A DNA stretch of 64,000 nucleotides. Origin: Solicoccozyma terricola (Eukaryota; Basidiomycota; Tremellomycetes; Filobasidiales; Piskurozymaceae). Every line of letters starts with the position of its first letter. Position 1 is the first letter of the stretch. The notes below the pieces were generated by a model. That model had not been told where the DNA came from, made no database searches, and saw only the letters and a list, made by a program, of their open reading frames with translations. The position numbers were made by a program, and so were the translations under genes. The DNA lies in the NCBI GenBank assembly GCA_001600875.1, contig BCLD01000007.1:1033446-1097445 (forward strand), written 5' to 3'. This document shows, one piece after another, positions 1 to 12,399 of the stretch.

Positions 1-48
1 CCCGTCAAAATCTCTTCGCTCCCATGATCCCTCTTTCGGACTGTTTAC

Positions 49-421
49 ATGTATCAGGTCGTTAAACCCCTCATGCCATTCATCATCGCAACGGGTATCG
101 CCTTTTACGGTGTCGTAAAGATGCAGGAGATGGGTGTGAACAGTGAGTGCTTTTTGCAAAACTCCACCCGTATATTACATATTTATCTTCGAACTGACAT
201 CCATGTGGCCATAGCTCCGGAAGCTTTGGAGAACGTACGTCGTTGTTGCATAAACAGGTTGATTGAGATGGGGAGATTACTGACAATACTGTTGCCTTTT
301 GACCGAAATAGCCAAAGAACCCATACGGTACGTTTTGGTCTTCTCGCATGCTTGAATTCATCCCCTGACATTTCTACTACACACAGCCGCTGGCATCAAG
401 AAGCAACAAGTTGCTCACTAG
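49..421 (+). CDS. ATP18: Mitochondrial F1Fo-ATP synthase subunit J (Atp18), 5' end uncertain
   Basis: Small inner-membrane subunit of the ATP synthase peripheral region. Spliced reading: exons 49-142, 215-234, 312-327 and 387-421 sum to 165 nt, in frame to TAG at 419-421. The protein has one membrane segment (VVKPLMPFIIATGIAFYGVV) followed by the subunit J tail, which here reads ENPKNPYA where other fungi have a DPRNPYA-like motif, and ends AGIKKQQVAH. The 20-nt and 16-nt exons are needed to make this tail. Fungal Atp18 usually has a short N-terminal stretch before the V-KP motif. The sequence before position 59 ends in ATCAG, a good intron acceptor, so the true first exon may lie upstream, outside the window. 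ATG at 49 is only the first in-frame start visible. Identity is fairly sure; the start is not. Confidence 0.75.
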
Positions 422-917
422 AGGAATAAAGATGGAAACAGTGCATTTTTGTAGACGATGGGAGGAGATCGATATGAAAATCTTTACTATCGGTTAAATG
501 AGATGCTAGCGAGATGAGGTGAAGGAGCGGACACTGCAGACAACCCTCTAGAGGCACCCTGTTGACCCGAGGAACGTCAAATGAATCCGATACAATCTCG
601 ACTACGATTGACATATGCTCTCCAAATACGGTCCTGAGCAGTCCCCTTAGCAAATGAATACCTGTCCATCACCACGCTTCCGCTCCTGGTTCTTCTGCGA
701 GTTGCCAAGTCGTTGGGGCCGGGAGGAACATATTTGCCAGTCTGTTTCGAAAAAAAGAGAGGTGTGGGTAAATTGCCAGTTGAACGCACGAGAAGCCCAG
801 AACTACCCACTCTGGCGGGAGGAAGATGGAATCTGAACCCTCCCATGGCAGACCTAGATCCGTCATGTTCTGTGAGACGGCTGTCGTCAGTATGATAAAT
901 GACATTAGAGAAAGCGC
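422..917. other. Intergenic stretch between convergent ATP18 and transcription factor gene
   Basis: The two flanking genes end toward each other, so this should be mostly two 3' UTRs. Short open frames exist on both strands, but none resembles a protein and none joins the neighbouring genes by good splice signals. I see no RNA gene or repeat. Confidence 0.5.
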
Positions 918-3900
918 TCAGCCGCTTACTGTCTCCGTAATCCAGGGTGGCAGCGCACTCGGACTGAACCCAAGCGGGAAGTTGTACGGTCCTAGATCAT
1001 CCAGCATCCCGAAATCGCCATTCATATCCGCGTCCCCTGCTAACAGACTCTGCAATCCGGACTGGTTCGCCATAGTATCATCATCTACCTCTGCACCACC
1101 ACCTGCTCTAGGAGAACCAGGTGCCCGCGTTGATTCTCCCATCTTTCGACGGAACGATCGGAGCATCAAGCGAAGAGTAAGAGCGTAGCGTTCTGCAGCG
1201 CATTCCGATAGCAACTCAGCCAGTTCTGAGACTTGTTTGCTGATCATTGCCGGCGGGAGTTCCGATGGGAAGAGGATGGCTACTTTGAGAAGGAAAGTAC
1301 AAGAAAAGGAGATTTGGACCATGGTTTCGTGGACGGCGTATTTGAGGTGTCGTCTATTGGTGAAGGCGAGATAAGCGATGTTCAAACAACGGTTCTCAAC
1401 AATGCTCACCTCAGTGTCTGGCCCTGGTAAGTTGCTAGACAAGCTAATGCCGCATCCTTTGCTAGAAACGCCAACTCTCTCTGCTCAAACGTCAACTTGT
1501 CGAATGCACACCCTCGCAGGGCCACACACGCGGTCCATAGTTGAGCGTAGCATAACTCTGCTTTGAGCAGTTGAACGAGGACGCTGCCCTCTTGATGACG
1601 ACCGAGGTGGATGACATGCCATTGCTTGAACCAGTCTTGAAGGTCTAGCATGATACGTCGGACGAAACTGATTGTCGAGTGGTCGGCTCGGTGGCGTAGA
1701 GAATGTAGGGTTTCGTAAACGCGCACTGCGATGCAGTTTTAGGAGGCAGAGCGACGCTAAGTTGACACCCCCTCTCACCTTTGATCCCAACCAGTTCTAC
1801 GCAGCTTATAAGTCGGAGATCGGTTTCGGAGCACATTGGATGCGATCTGGAAATGCTTCCTCGTTAGTGTAATTCGGCAACGGACGACCTCACCCCACTC
1901 ACAAAAGCAATCGAGCGTTCTTCACTGATTCATCATCTCTGAGCATGAGCGGTCGTCCAGTCCCTAAGCTGATTCTGTCGGTTTTAAAAATGACCAAGAG
2001 TCAATGGGTGGGGCCATTCTGGATGGCCCAACCAACCACTTACATATGATCATTCAAGTAGACATTCAACCAAATCCTCGCAGCAATCACTGTATTAACC
2101 AATCAGATGCTAAATTAGATGCCAATTTCACACCAACAACACCCAGACTCACCCAGGTCCCTCTCTTCTGAATCCGTCCTCGTCTTCCCCGTCGAAGTCC
2201 CACTACCATCCGCCAACTTCTCCAACGCCTTGTGCAGTTGCATATCCAACCCCATTCTTAGCGCATGTCCAGAGGGTAGCCAACCGTTCTGACTCCAAGC
2301 GGCGAGGATGAGGACAGCCATGACGGCTTCCTTCCGGACGACTGGACCGAAGAGAGTGGATCGAGCGATTCCCTGTGCTTCCTCGAGACAACGATAGTAG
2401 GTCTGGGAAGGTGGACTTGTTCCTGCTCGGATTTTTGCTGCGACGGCGAGCATCCCTGGGAGGTGACGTTGGGTGTTCAGTGGGCCAGGATTGTGAAGCA
2501 ATGTAAGGTGATAACTTACCATCGAAACTAAAAGGCGTTCTTATGTAAAACGAATCAAAGAGGTCGTATTCTTCGTCGAACATTGGTACAAAGTATTGAC
2601 ACCCGGAGAAAAAGCTAAAGCATGAGTTTCAAGGGGTCAGCTCGAGTTCCGGAGCATAGCCAAGGGCTCTAGACTGACATCTTCCACAACTCCCTTGCCT
2701 CCGACTCTTCCACCAATCCCTTGGTGATGACATCCGGGAATGCGTTTCTGCCCGTCTACGCGTTAGTTGGATCTAATCTCACGCCTTGTCTCCTACAACT
2801 CACCTCGGCGTTGGTTCCGGTCTCTTCCTATTCCTCATCTTCATCCTCAAAGCGCTGTTCAAAAGGAAAAAAAAAGAAGCATGTTCAAATTCTGCTCAAA
2901 TGACCCTACCGATAGCAACGCACCGAGGTGGACTCAAGAACCCTGATCCCCTTGCTGCTCGCTCATCTTGTGCCGCTTGATCTGCGGCGTTGGCGAGAGC
3001 CTGTAGAGCTTCGATAGGTGCGTCCAACGTGCTCCTCGGCAACGTATCTTCAGATTCATCCTCTGATGATGGGGCCGTCGAGGGTACGACAATACCATAC
3101 TGTGCGTATCGATGTGGTGGAGGAGCAAACCCATGGAATTTGGGAAACTTCCGCGTTTGAGGTGGTGGTGGTTGGGGTGGTCGTGACATTGATAATGGTG
3201 GAGGTGAAGAATCGTCACGTCGTCCTCCGCCATCCAATGGTGCAAGATTCGGCCAATCTGAATTACCCAGCTGTTCATCTTTGAGTGAGAGATGAGGATT
3301 ACCGGGTGTTGAAAACCTAGGATTGTATGGATCTTGTGCCTGACCCGTATCAGCGAATGAAACGCCATTATGTCTTCGTCCATTCCGAGTTGACAAATCG
3401 TCATAACCCCCATTCGTGTGTCCTTGCATGTCAATATCGTCAGGTCCAGTAGGTAGCGTCGCAGCCACCGCCTGATTTATCATTTCCGCCGTTGCAGGTG
3501 AAAACGGATCATTCGTATTATTATTATTCCCCAATGGTGGAAGTGTATTCCCATAGAATTGACCCTGCTGCTGTTGAACGCCAGTACTTTGCGCAGGAGA
3601 AGGTCGAGTGTTTCCGCTTCCTGGACCTCCCATTCCGAATTGAGAATATTGTCCAGCGGAAGAAGGTGAATCCATCGATGAGAATGGGAATTTGGAATCG
3701 TTCCCTGGTTGGTGTGAAAGATGGAGGGGTGAGAATGATGATTGGACGAGAGGGGGTTGAGGGTTATATTGGTTTTGAGATAGGGCAGCTAGGATTTGAG
3801 ATAGCTGTGGGCGAATGGTAATTGGTGATCAGTGCGCGCTGGTGGGGATCCGGTGACGAGGATTTTCAAACTCACTGTCGCTTGCATTTGACCCTGACTG

Positions 3901-4702
3901 CTAGCCAAAGTATTAACGCTCGATTCAATATGATTCATCCTCCTACCCAATAGAAAAAAAGGAAAGGCCAAACCAAAAATCAATCACTGGATCCCCGCTC
4001 ATTTGCATTCATTTCATCACACTCACCCTTCGACATCCCCAGATGCACTCTGAGGACCTTGACTCTCCGCCTTGCGAGTCGATGGTTTCTCAAAAATACA
4101 CTTGAGTCCATGTTGTGCACAACGACGACCTGTGCGACAAGAAAAATAAACAACACCCTGGTCAATGTCCCAAAGATCCAAACAATTCGAAACATCAGCG
4201 AGGAGGGACTAAACACTCACATGGATTATCACCTTCACATCTGTTTTTCCCTCTTCGACCTAATCCGAACAATCGGTGCCCAAACATCAGAAAACCACCT
4301 GCTTATTCTTCACACATAACCTGAAATTCAAGGAAAAACAAACTCACAATTCGTACACGCCCTCGCACCTCTCTTCGGTCCCGTCCTTTCTTGACTTTTC
4401 GAATCATTCCCACTATTCCCATGATCAAGTCTTCCTCCTCCTCCTCCTCCTGGCCCTCCTCCCCCTCCTCCTCCTCCTCCACCTCCACCTCTACCATTCC
4501 CACCATTCCCACCCATTCCCTCATTCCCTGAATTCGTATTTTCACCAACAGAACTAGTCATACTCTCTCTTCTTCTTCGGTGTCCCGTTATAGCTCCTGA
4601 AGTAGATGACGACCCATTCATTTCTGATATGGATGGTTGGAATGGTCGTCTGAGGGGATTGAATGTGGATTGACCGTTCGTGAGGTGTAGAGATGGGTTC
4701 AT
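918..4702 (-). CDS. Zn(II)2Cys6 transcription factor with fungal-specific TF domain
   Basis: DNA-binding regulator. The N-terminus (MNPSLHLTNGQ) leads into a glycine run coded by a GGA/GGT tract near 4440-4490. A six-cysteine binuclear zinc cluster follows, assembled across three exons between about 4350 and 4050: CTNC, RRGKNRC, EGDNPC, RRC, AQHGLKC. A short linker (RMNHIESSVNTLASSQGQMQ) and a long Gln/Pro/Asn-rich exon (about 2900-3830) come next. The fungal-specific middle homology region starts near 2760 (NAFPDVITKGLVEESEA), continues YFVPMFDEEYDLFDSF and GMLAVAAKIRAG, then RIWLNVYLNDHM, SLGTGRPLMLRDDES and LRLISCVELVGIKVRVYE. The end is ALPPWITETVSG then TGA at 918-920. At least ten introns are needed and some small-exon borders are approximate. 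The regulated pathway cannot be read from the sequence. Confidence 0.85.
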
Positions 4703-5580
4703 GTGAAGGGTTGTGGAGTTTCGTTTGAAGGGCTCGTGAAATTGGAGGATCCGTCCTGATTTGTTTGGGCTTTCCTACGAAGAAATTTAATCCCAAAGTG
4801 GGAGAAAAGAGCGGGTCCTTGTTGACAGTTCACGTTCTTCAATCCCTACCCCTTTCTTCTTTTCTCGTTTACTGTTGGATGATAATACCGTTTGTTCAAC
4901 CTGAGGAGGATCCCAATGTAGAGGGATCGACGACGCAGTGTCTCGTAGTGCACTAACGCACAATCGCAATAATGCGATGGATGGTTGCAATTTGTGGAGG
5001 TAGAATCGACGGGTCCGAATTAAGGATTATGTGGATTTTCCCGCAAAAGAGATGAATAGAACGACCCAAAGACGTGCAGTATTTCGCACCGAGTGGGGGG
5101 ATTAGAACGAGGTGTGTGAGTGCGTTGAAGTGTGGGTTGTTGACCAACTACGAGCTGGCGAGCATCGATGTCCAAGTCCTCCGAGCACGATCTACTTGAA
5201 ACTGGGACATGGACCCGACTTGGGAGTTGAGATGACGGTCATCTTGGACCATTTGTCGGCCCCGCAACCGCGGATTCAAGCGCGAGTGGCGAGTGGCGGG
5301 TGGCGGGGGCGGGGGCACACCGTAGAAGCGCACGGCCCGGAGCGGGGCGGGGGAGGGGGGCCTGGGAGGGGGTGACACGTCATTGTACAAGAGGGGAGGG
5401 GGAAGGGAGGGGCGGCGGGGTGGGGTATCAAATAACACGTCGTTCTACCATTGTCCCCTCGTCACAGTGTTATCAATCCACGGTGTGGCTCATCCTATTC
5501 TAAACATCCCTCAAGCCCATCAGCCCCCCCTTCCTCCCATCCCCCCTCCCTCAAACCTACAACCTACCATCACACCACCA
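4703..5580. promoter_or_regulatory. Divergent promoter region, TF gene / PRP18
   Basis: About 880 nt between two start codons pointing apart. From about 5280 to 5430 the plus strand is very G-rich, with GGGGCGGGGG-like blocks. From about 5520 to 5580 it is C-rich (runs of C up to 7), ending in CACCACC directly before the PRP18 ATG. No convincing gene is seen. The strong G/C strand skew is the only feature beyond ordinary promoter sequence. Confidence 0.5.
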
Positions 5581-7442
5581 TGGACGCCATCCTATCTGAA
5601 ATATCCCACAAGCGCAAACAAATATCCACACCCCCATCCTCCTCATCCCCACATCCCTCCAAGTACCTCCGAAAGGGGGAATTGGATCGAGCGAGGGAGG
5701 AAGAGGTGGCGAGGAAGAAGGAGGAAGAGGAAAGGAAACGGAGGGATGAGAAAGCAGCGAGAGATAAAGAGAAGGTGAGTTGGGAATCGGGAGCGAAGAA
5801 AGCACTGGTATTGTTTTTTTTCTTCTTCTTCTTCTCTTTTCGCGGAACGAAAGCAATCTCTTGCTGTCGTTAGCGAGAGCTCTGATGAGAGAGAGCCCAG
5901 AGAGCGTTCATTTCTTATACACTCCTTCTCCCTTCCGCGAGCATAGCGAGCTATACTCTCGTCGTTTTCTTCGAACGGAGTGAGCTATAACGTTATTCCC
6001 TCCGTGTGAACGGAGTGAGCAAACACTCTCTTCTTTCATTCGGGAACGGAGCGAGCAGTACCTCTCTTCTTTCTTCGAGAACGGATCGAGCAATACTTTC
6101 TCTTGAAGATCACGACGATTGTTTTTTAAAACCTCTTACTGAATGCGTCACTTCCATCTCCCCAAAAACTCGCCTTTCCTCCACATTCAGGCAGATCGAC
6201 TAGAAGCTGTTCGAGCACGAACATCCACATTCTCACATTCACCCAACACCACCTCATCAACTCCAATCCCCACTTCAAAAACCGAAACATTCAACATCTC
6301 ATCACTCGATGTGATTCGTCGTCTTCGACAAAAAGGTCAACCTATACTCTTATTCGGTGAATCTGAAAAAGATACGAGGTTAAGACTTCGTGCGTTGGAG
6401 TTGTTGGATGAGAAAGGTGGTGCGAGTGGGGCTGGTGTCAATGATTTCAAGAAAGCGATGAAGGAGATGGAAGAGGATGAGAAGAGGAAGGATGTTGAGA
6501 GGAGGAATAGAGCGACGATGAAAGGTGGAGATACAGATGGGAAGGGGAAAGAGGTTGAGGTGGAAGAGGAGGTGGAGGAAGATGAAATTTTGGATTTGCA
6601 ATTGGTCAAAACGAATCCGAAAAAAGTATATCCGTTGATATATTATGCGCTCAAGGTGAGGATTCCATTGGAAAGAGTGTGTGTAGCTTTTCCATGTGTG
6701 TGTAACTGATTGGCTGTGGGGGATTTTTTTTTGTTCGACGTAATAGAAAGTATTAAAGGAGTGGGAACAAGCGATGGATGCGAGACCAGGTAGGAGAAAC
6801 TTCTTGACTCTTTCTTATCTTTTTTCTTTTCTTTTTCGACGTGTCAATTGGAGGATTTATCACGCCAATCTTCATCAGATTCAATCAAACAAACGATGCA
6901 AGGTCGAATGGCAGCTGCGACTCAAGTCCAAGCTGGACAATATCTCAAACCTTTGATGAAATCATTACGCCAGAGAGTGGGTGTCTGCGGTTGCATTCCC
7001 CCCCCCCCCCCCCCCCCAAACATACTAACACCCCGCATCACCCCTTGCATTAGGACCTCCAACCTGATGTCCTCCGTCTACTAGCCGAAATCATCCACCA
7101 CATGCAATCCCGACAATATCAAAAAGCAAACGATGCATATCTTCGACTTAGTATCGGGAATGCCGCATGGCCAATTGGAGTAACCATGGTTGGGTGAGGA
7201 ATTTGTTCCATATCTTAAGCATATTTAACGACTTTTACACGTCCGATGATGGCTTACCTACCCCCGCACCAATCACCCACAGTATTCACGAACGATCCGC
7301 CAGAGAAAAAATCGGAATCGATTCGGTAGCTCACGTATTAAACGATGAAGTTTCGAGAAAGTATATTCAGAGTGTGAAGCGGTTGTTGACATTTGCGCAG
7401 ACGATAAGACCGCCTGAGGATGTTTCGCAGTTGATGGGTTGA
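5581..7442 (+). CDS. PRP18: Pre-mRNA splicing factor Prp18
   Basis: Step-two spliceosomal factor of the U5 snRNP. Exon 1 (5581-5774) gives MDAILSEISHKRKQ, the family's N-terminal signature, then a KYLRKGELDRAREEE motif. Exon 2 (6191-6655) holds the SFM/Prp4-like motif VIRRLRQKGQPILLFGE and an acidic stretch. Exon 3 (6747-6789) reads KVLKEWEQAMDARP. The C-terminal Prp18 domain follows: GRMAAATQVQAGQYLKPL, then NAAWPIGVTMVGIHERSARE and VAHVLNDEVSRKYIQSVKR, with TGA at 7440-7442. Intron 1 is 416 nt, far longer than the others, and carries a tandem repeat. One intron holds a 20-nt C run (6998-7017). The exon 3/exon 4 junction near 6790-6853 does not keep phase with a plain GT-AG intron: the expected Glu codon would overlap the acceptor AG. 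Confidence 0.93.
5933..6106 (+). repeat. Degenerate tandem repeat inside PRP18 intron 1
   Basis: About five units of 26-32 nt in the sense strand of the 416-nt intron 5775-6190. Typical cores are CGAGCATAGCGAGC, GAACGGAGTGAGC (twice), GAACGGAGCGAGC and GAACGGATCGAGC, each followed by an A/T-rich piece and CTCTCTTCTTTC. The same composite unit occurs in the SQR intron at 43401-43797. Confidence 0.8.
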
Positions 7443-8034
7443 GGTTGGTTGAGGGCAGTGTTTGTTCGTTGTTTGTTCGGGGCGTATATGTTGTTCATAT
7501 GAATAATGAGTTGGGGATTATTATCATGACATGCTTGTTCCTTGTACGAGTTACAGACCAAAGGGGCGGTGAATGCATCAGCAACTGGGGTTAAGAGTCA
7601 GTACAGTACGAATCGCAGGTTAATTCTTTGAATCAGTCGCAAAGAATCCCAACGCAAACGATGCTTCCAATCTGATGTTACCTGCAAGGAAGACCTCAAG
7701 ATGCCGCCAAAGAGAAGTAGCAGGTTCATACCACTTGAACTGCTTATATTGGTAATATGGGTCAGTGTTCGGCTATGTATGTTGTGGGACATCTCCCCTT
7801 CACACGGCCAAAGGTGACTAAACCATCCAGAATGTACATCAGCAACCTATCGAATTCTTATATAGGACAGCCTCGGAAGATCGGCGATGAATTCGCCACC
7901 CGCAATAATCCGCGGTGCGGGATCGTGTTTCACCATGACGCCAGCCGTCACATCCACCATGCACCTCAGCACCTCAGCTCCATCCAGCGCTCCCATCCAC
8001 GATCAACTCGGTCAGAGAGATTCCAAAGTCCAAG
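7443..8034. promoter_or_regulatory. Intergenic region between PRP18 and VPS39
   Basis: About 590 nt, presumably PRP18 3' UTR followed by the VPS39 promoter and 5' UTR. Several ATGs before 8035 (7935, 7959) open frames that do not match the Vps39 N-terminus, so translation from them or an upstream intron is possible. No repeat or RNA gene is apparent. Confidence 0.4.
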
Positions 8035-11000
8035 ATGCCACCGTTCTCACAAGCCCCGGTGATCACTGGCTTCAAGGACAAGGTGGACTGCTTGCATCTC
8101 GCTGGTGAGCTCGCATGGCGTCGAGCGCCAGTTGCTGTTTCAGTTCTGACGCTGTATCACGTTGATCTGCTTCACAGGTAATGAGCTGTACGTGGCATAT
8201 GGAGCTGCAAGTATACATGTATACGCTCTGTCATTGGATAAAGATGGTGCGTGACTGTTGCCCCAACGACTAGACATCTTAACGTTTACCATGCCACTTC
8301 GTCTTCAGGTAATACAAAAGCCAAGTCCAGATTGAATAAGAAAGGCATATCGAAGAGGTCTATCGAACAACTAGGAGTCCTACCGGATAAGAACCAGCTA
8401 GTGACATTGAGTGGTGAGTCATGTCGTCTGCCAGCCAAGTGCCAACACTCACCTCCACCCTCTTCCAGACTCTACAATCACACTATATGACCTCCCGGAG
8501 GTCAAATCACCAACCGTACTCAGTCAAGCACGGTACGCTCAATCTTTTGGTATATCCTCTTCATGGCAGGATGTACCAGACACCGCGAAAGGGAAAGGAA
8601 CGGCAAAGCACGTATCAAATCATGAGGAACTGAAGATGCCTAGGACGTTGATTACTACGCTGGTGGTCGGATGTAGGAAAAAGGTGGTGGTCTTCATTTG
8701 GCTTAATGGGATCCTGGGCCCAGTCCGAGTGAGTGATGAGGCTTTCGCGTGAGTGAACGGCAGCTAACCTTGCAAGTATACCCTTCAGGAATTGTCCCTC
8801 CCTCACTCCCCTCGACTGATCTTATTCCCGCGAACCGACTCGGCGTCAACTGCCCACCTTGCAATATCGCCCACCGACTTCCTTATCCTCCGTATCCCCA
8901 TCTCACCATCTCAACCACTATCTTTCACTGAAGGACCGCCAATAGTAGTACCCGGACTACAAGAAAAGACATCCGCGATACCGGGGGCGAAAGCTGGAAT
9001 GGGAGCGCTGTCTGGATTGGGAGGATACGTTGGGAAAGGCCTAGGTGCATTAGGTGGTAGAAGCGGTCCGGCGGTCATTGGAACATCAATGGCGGATGGA
9101 GAGCTGTTGGTGATGCGCGAAAGTGAGTGAACATTGTTTGTTGGAAAGTATGTTGCGTACTTAATCTCGGGTGCGCAGATACCGGTGTCTTTATAGACGG
9201 AGAAGGAAAGCTGTCCCGTGAGACTGTCATCGCGTGGCCAGTACCGCCTGAGGATCTAGGTGAGGACGAGCGTTCCCGTTCGCCGCTTGGGAATTTTCCC
9301 TAACGATGGGACCTTTCAGCATTCGCGCCGCCATACATAATATCAGCAATTCCAGCCGTACCGAGCTCTGGTGCAGTAGGAACACCGGCCACTCTACAGA
9401 TACGACTCGCTCCAACACTTCAACTCCAGCAAACACTTGCATTACCGGCCAGTCCAGCTGCTCTTTCATCGCCAGCTGCAGCTTCCGCCACCTCGAACAT
9501 GGGGTCCGTCATTCGGTCTCTCGTCGTGATGGCTCCGTCCAAGGCACCGCTCGATCAGGAACGCCCGTCGAGCGCGTACTCTCAGTCGTCCGTGGCCGCT
9601 GCATTCGTGTCCACTCCACTGGATAGATTACAACTGCAGTCGGAAGGTAGCGCGATATGGGCGATATCCCAATCGTCACCGTCAGATCAGCTCGAGGAGA
9701 TGATCGTTGCAGGTCGATATGCCGATGGTTTGGGATTGCTGAAGGCTCTTCCGGAAGGTTGTGGGGTCGATAAGGTAGGTTCATGATGACATTCTCCAAG
9801 GTCTGCGCAGCTCAAAAATTTCGTCACATCCGTCGCACTTCCAGGGAGAAAAGACGCGACTCCTCAATACTCTACAAGCAGTCTCAGCGTTCTCCACACA
9901 GTCATGGGAGCCGGCTATGGAGTCCTTCATGTCGCTGGATGTCACACCTGCTCGCGTTGTAGCGCTATACCCTGCAGAATCGGTGTCAGGTCGTTTACAT
10001 CTCCCGCTCGATCGCTGGGTGGAGGCCTTCGGTGGACCAGCAGGCGGTCGGCTAGTGCCAGTGATGACCAATGACGTGGAAGAGGAGAGTGAGAAGGGTC
10101 CCAAGCTTTCACTTCTCAAGCAGATGCCTCATCTTGGTTTGGCAAGTAGGGCAAGTATAGATACTCTCAAGGATGACCACAAGGACAAGGACTCGATTGC
10201 CGTTGAGGGTTCAGGGTCTAGTGTGGATTCCACGGCAGAGTTCGAGAGTGAGTGTACACATGGAGTGCAGGAGCTCTATGCTGATAGCATCCTCTCTAAT
10301 AGTATATCCGCCAGCTGCAATGGAGGCACTGGCTCACTACCTCTCTGATCGGCGTCAGAAACTGGCTGGAGCTATTGCAGCTATTTCTTCGCCACTACCC
10401 GCCGTTTCCAGATTACCCCCTCTCAAAAGTGTACCCACGGAGGAACTGCTGTCACTGCCATCGGTGCCAATGACCCAGCTTTCCCCCGAGCAGCTTGTTC
10501 GTGTGTCACAGATCGTCTACACAGCCCTCCTCAAGGTGTATCTAGCTATCCGCCCGAGTCTAGTGGGCAGCCTTTGCCGGATAGAAAATTGGTGTGAAGT
10601 GGAGGAGGTGGAAGGGTTGCTTCGAGCGAGGGAGGTGAGTGTGCGGAACTAATGTTTGACTGTCCCGCTCACAACGATAATCTGCATCAACAGAGATATG
10701 GCGATCTCGTCGACCTGTACAAGGGTAAAGGTATGCATCAGGAGGCTTTGGGACTGCTTAAAGAGTGAGTGACAGTAAGTCGTGTGCGGTCCCAACATCC
10801 AACGTTCGCTGCGTCCACAGACTGGCAGCCAGTGAGGACGATGACCTCGACAAGCTTGAACCGACGATCCGGTATCTGCAGAAGCTGGGACGAAATTACC
10901 TCGACCTCATCTTTGTTCAATCGAAGTGGGTGTTCGAGGCTAATCCGAAGATGTCATCCAAGGTACGTCGAGAGAGAATACCCGCCCGTCATGCCGTTCA

Positions 11001-12225
11001 GAGCTAAGAGGGGGCTCACATACCTGCAGATTTTCACCGCCGACGAAGCGGAAGTGGAAGCTCTTCCTCGCCATCAGGTCCTCCACTACCTTGAGAAAAC
11101 AGACGCAGACGCCTGCATCGCTTATCTGGAGCACATCATCGATCATCTGGGTGAGGGAGGACCGGACTTCCATGACAAGCTGGCGGAGCTGTATTTAGCG
11201 AAGGCTCGCGAGCGGCCGCAGGATGCGACAGGTACGTATCGTTGTCTGCGAAATGAGCTTCGCCGACTGATACTAACTATTGTCACAGGCGAGAACTCGC
11301 CTTCATATATACGCCTTTTGAAGTTCCTCGGCGCATCCACTCAATTCCGACCAGACCGGCTGATAGGTCGACTGGAGCAGGATGGTGCGTAGGTTTGAGA
11401 GGTGTCGAGGATCGTACGAACTAAGGTTGGCCGTTTACTCAGAATTGCCTCGCGCAAGAGCCCTCCTCCTGGGTCGACTGGGCAACCACGAAGCAGCACT
11501 TCAGATTTATGTCTACCGTCTGCAAAGTAATCGGGATGCAGAGGAGTAGGTGATACCGAACGATCCCGCCTACTTTCCTGACTTATCGATTTTGCCCCCC
11601 ATTCCATACCATCTAGGTACTGCTCCAAGATCTACCAATCAGAACCGAACCCGCGTGGTGTTTTCCTCACCCTCCTCCGAATTTATCTTCGGCCCTCCTC
11701 TGACCAACCGGTACAACTCCCCGCTGCTCTTTCTTTGATAGCCTCCCAGGGAGTCCGTATTGATGCACAGGAAGTGATCGCGCTGTTACCGCCCATGGTG
11801 ACGGTGCAGGACGTCCACTCTTTCTTCACGAGGACGTTGAGAGATGGACATGCGAGGAGGAACGAGTCGAGGGTGGTCAAGAGACTGTTGAGTACGAGGA
11901 AGGAGCAAGTGGAGAGGGGTTTGATGGGGCTTCAACATAGGAGGGTTAGAATAACGGATGTTAGGATGTGAGTCAAAGATCGAGCGAGGATCGCGACCAG
12001 GTGCTGGAGGACTGATGGGTGTGATTCCGGAGTAGATGCCCGCAATGCCATAAACGAATCGGACAATCCGTTATTTCCGTTCATGCACCTAGGTGGGTAC
12101 CGGGTCTCAAAGATGTGAGCGCATCGATTATTTACCTCTTGACATGATCTATGCGCAGAGGTGAAGTCACACATTATCAATGCAAAGATGCATTCTCCGC
12201 CAAGCTCCAAGCATTACGAAGCTGA
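8035..12225 (+). CDS. VPS39: Vps39/Vam6-like HOPS tethering complex subunit
   Basis: Subunit of the vacuolar HOPS tethering complex that binds Rab7/Ypt7 and drives homotypic vacuole and late endosome fusion. The chosen start gives MPPFSQAPVITGFKDKVDCL, the usual start of the N-terminal CNH beta-propeller. Propeller strands continue as NELYVAYGAASIHVYAL, GVLPDKNQLVTLSGDSTI and SLPHSPRLILFPR. The middle is helical repeat (AQLKNFVTSVALPG; RYGDLVDLYKGKGMHQEALG; DADACIAYLEHII), and the Vps39 domain 2 is at the end (VIALLPPMVTVQDVHSFF; RVVKRLLSTRKEQVERGL). A C-terminal zinc-binding CPQCHKRIGQSV and HYQCKDAF match the family. Stop TGA at 12223-12225. About twelve short introns are needed; the inferred protein is around 1,000 residues, as usual. 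TGFBRAP1/Vps3-like proteins are the nearest alternative, but the tail favours Vps39. Confidence 0.88.
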
Positions 12226-12399
12226 TGGGTGATAGCGGCGACATGGGATCAAGTTGTAGAGGGTGATCGAGTGTAATGCATAATCATAGGGACATTTTAG
12301 GACCCATGTAATGAAAACTACAAAACATAACGAATCTCCCACATCTTAAAGCATTCCCAACCAATCACCTCCATCGAAGGGTGTAAGAGGTTGCGACGC

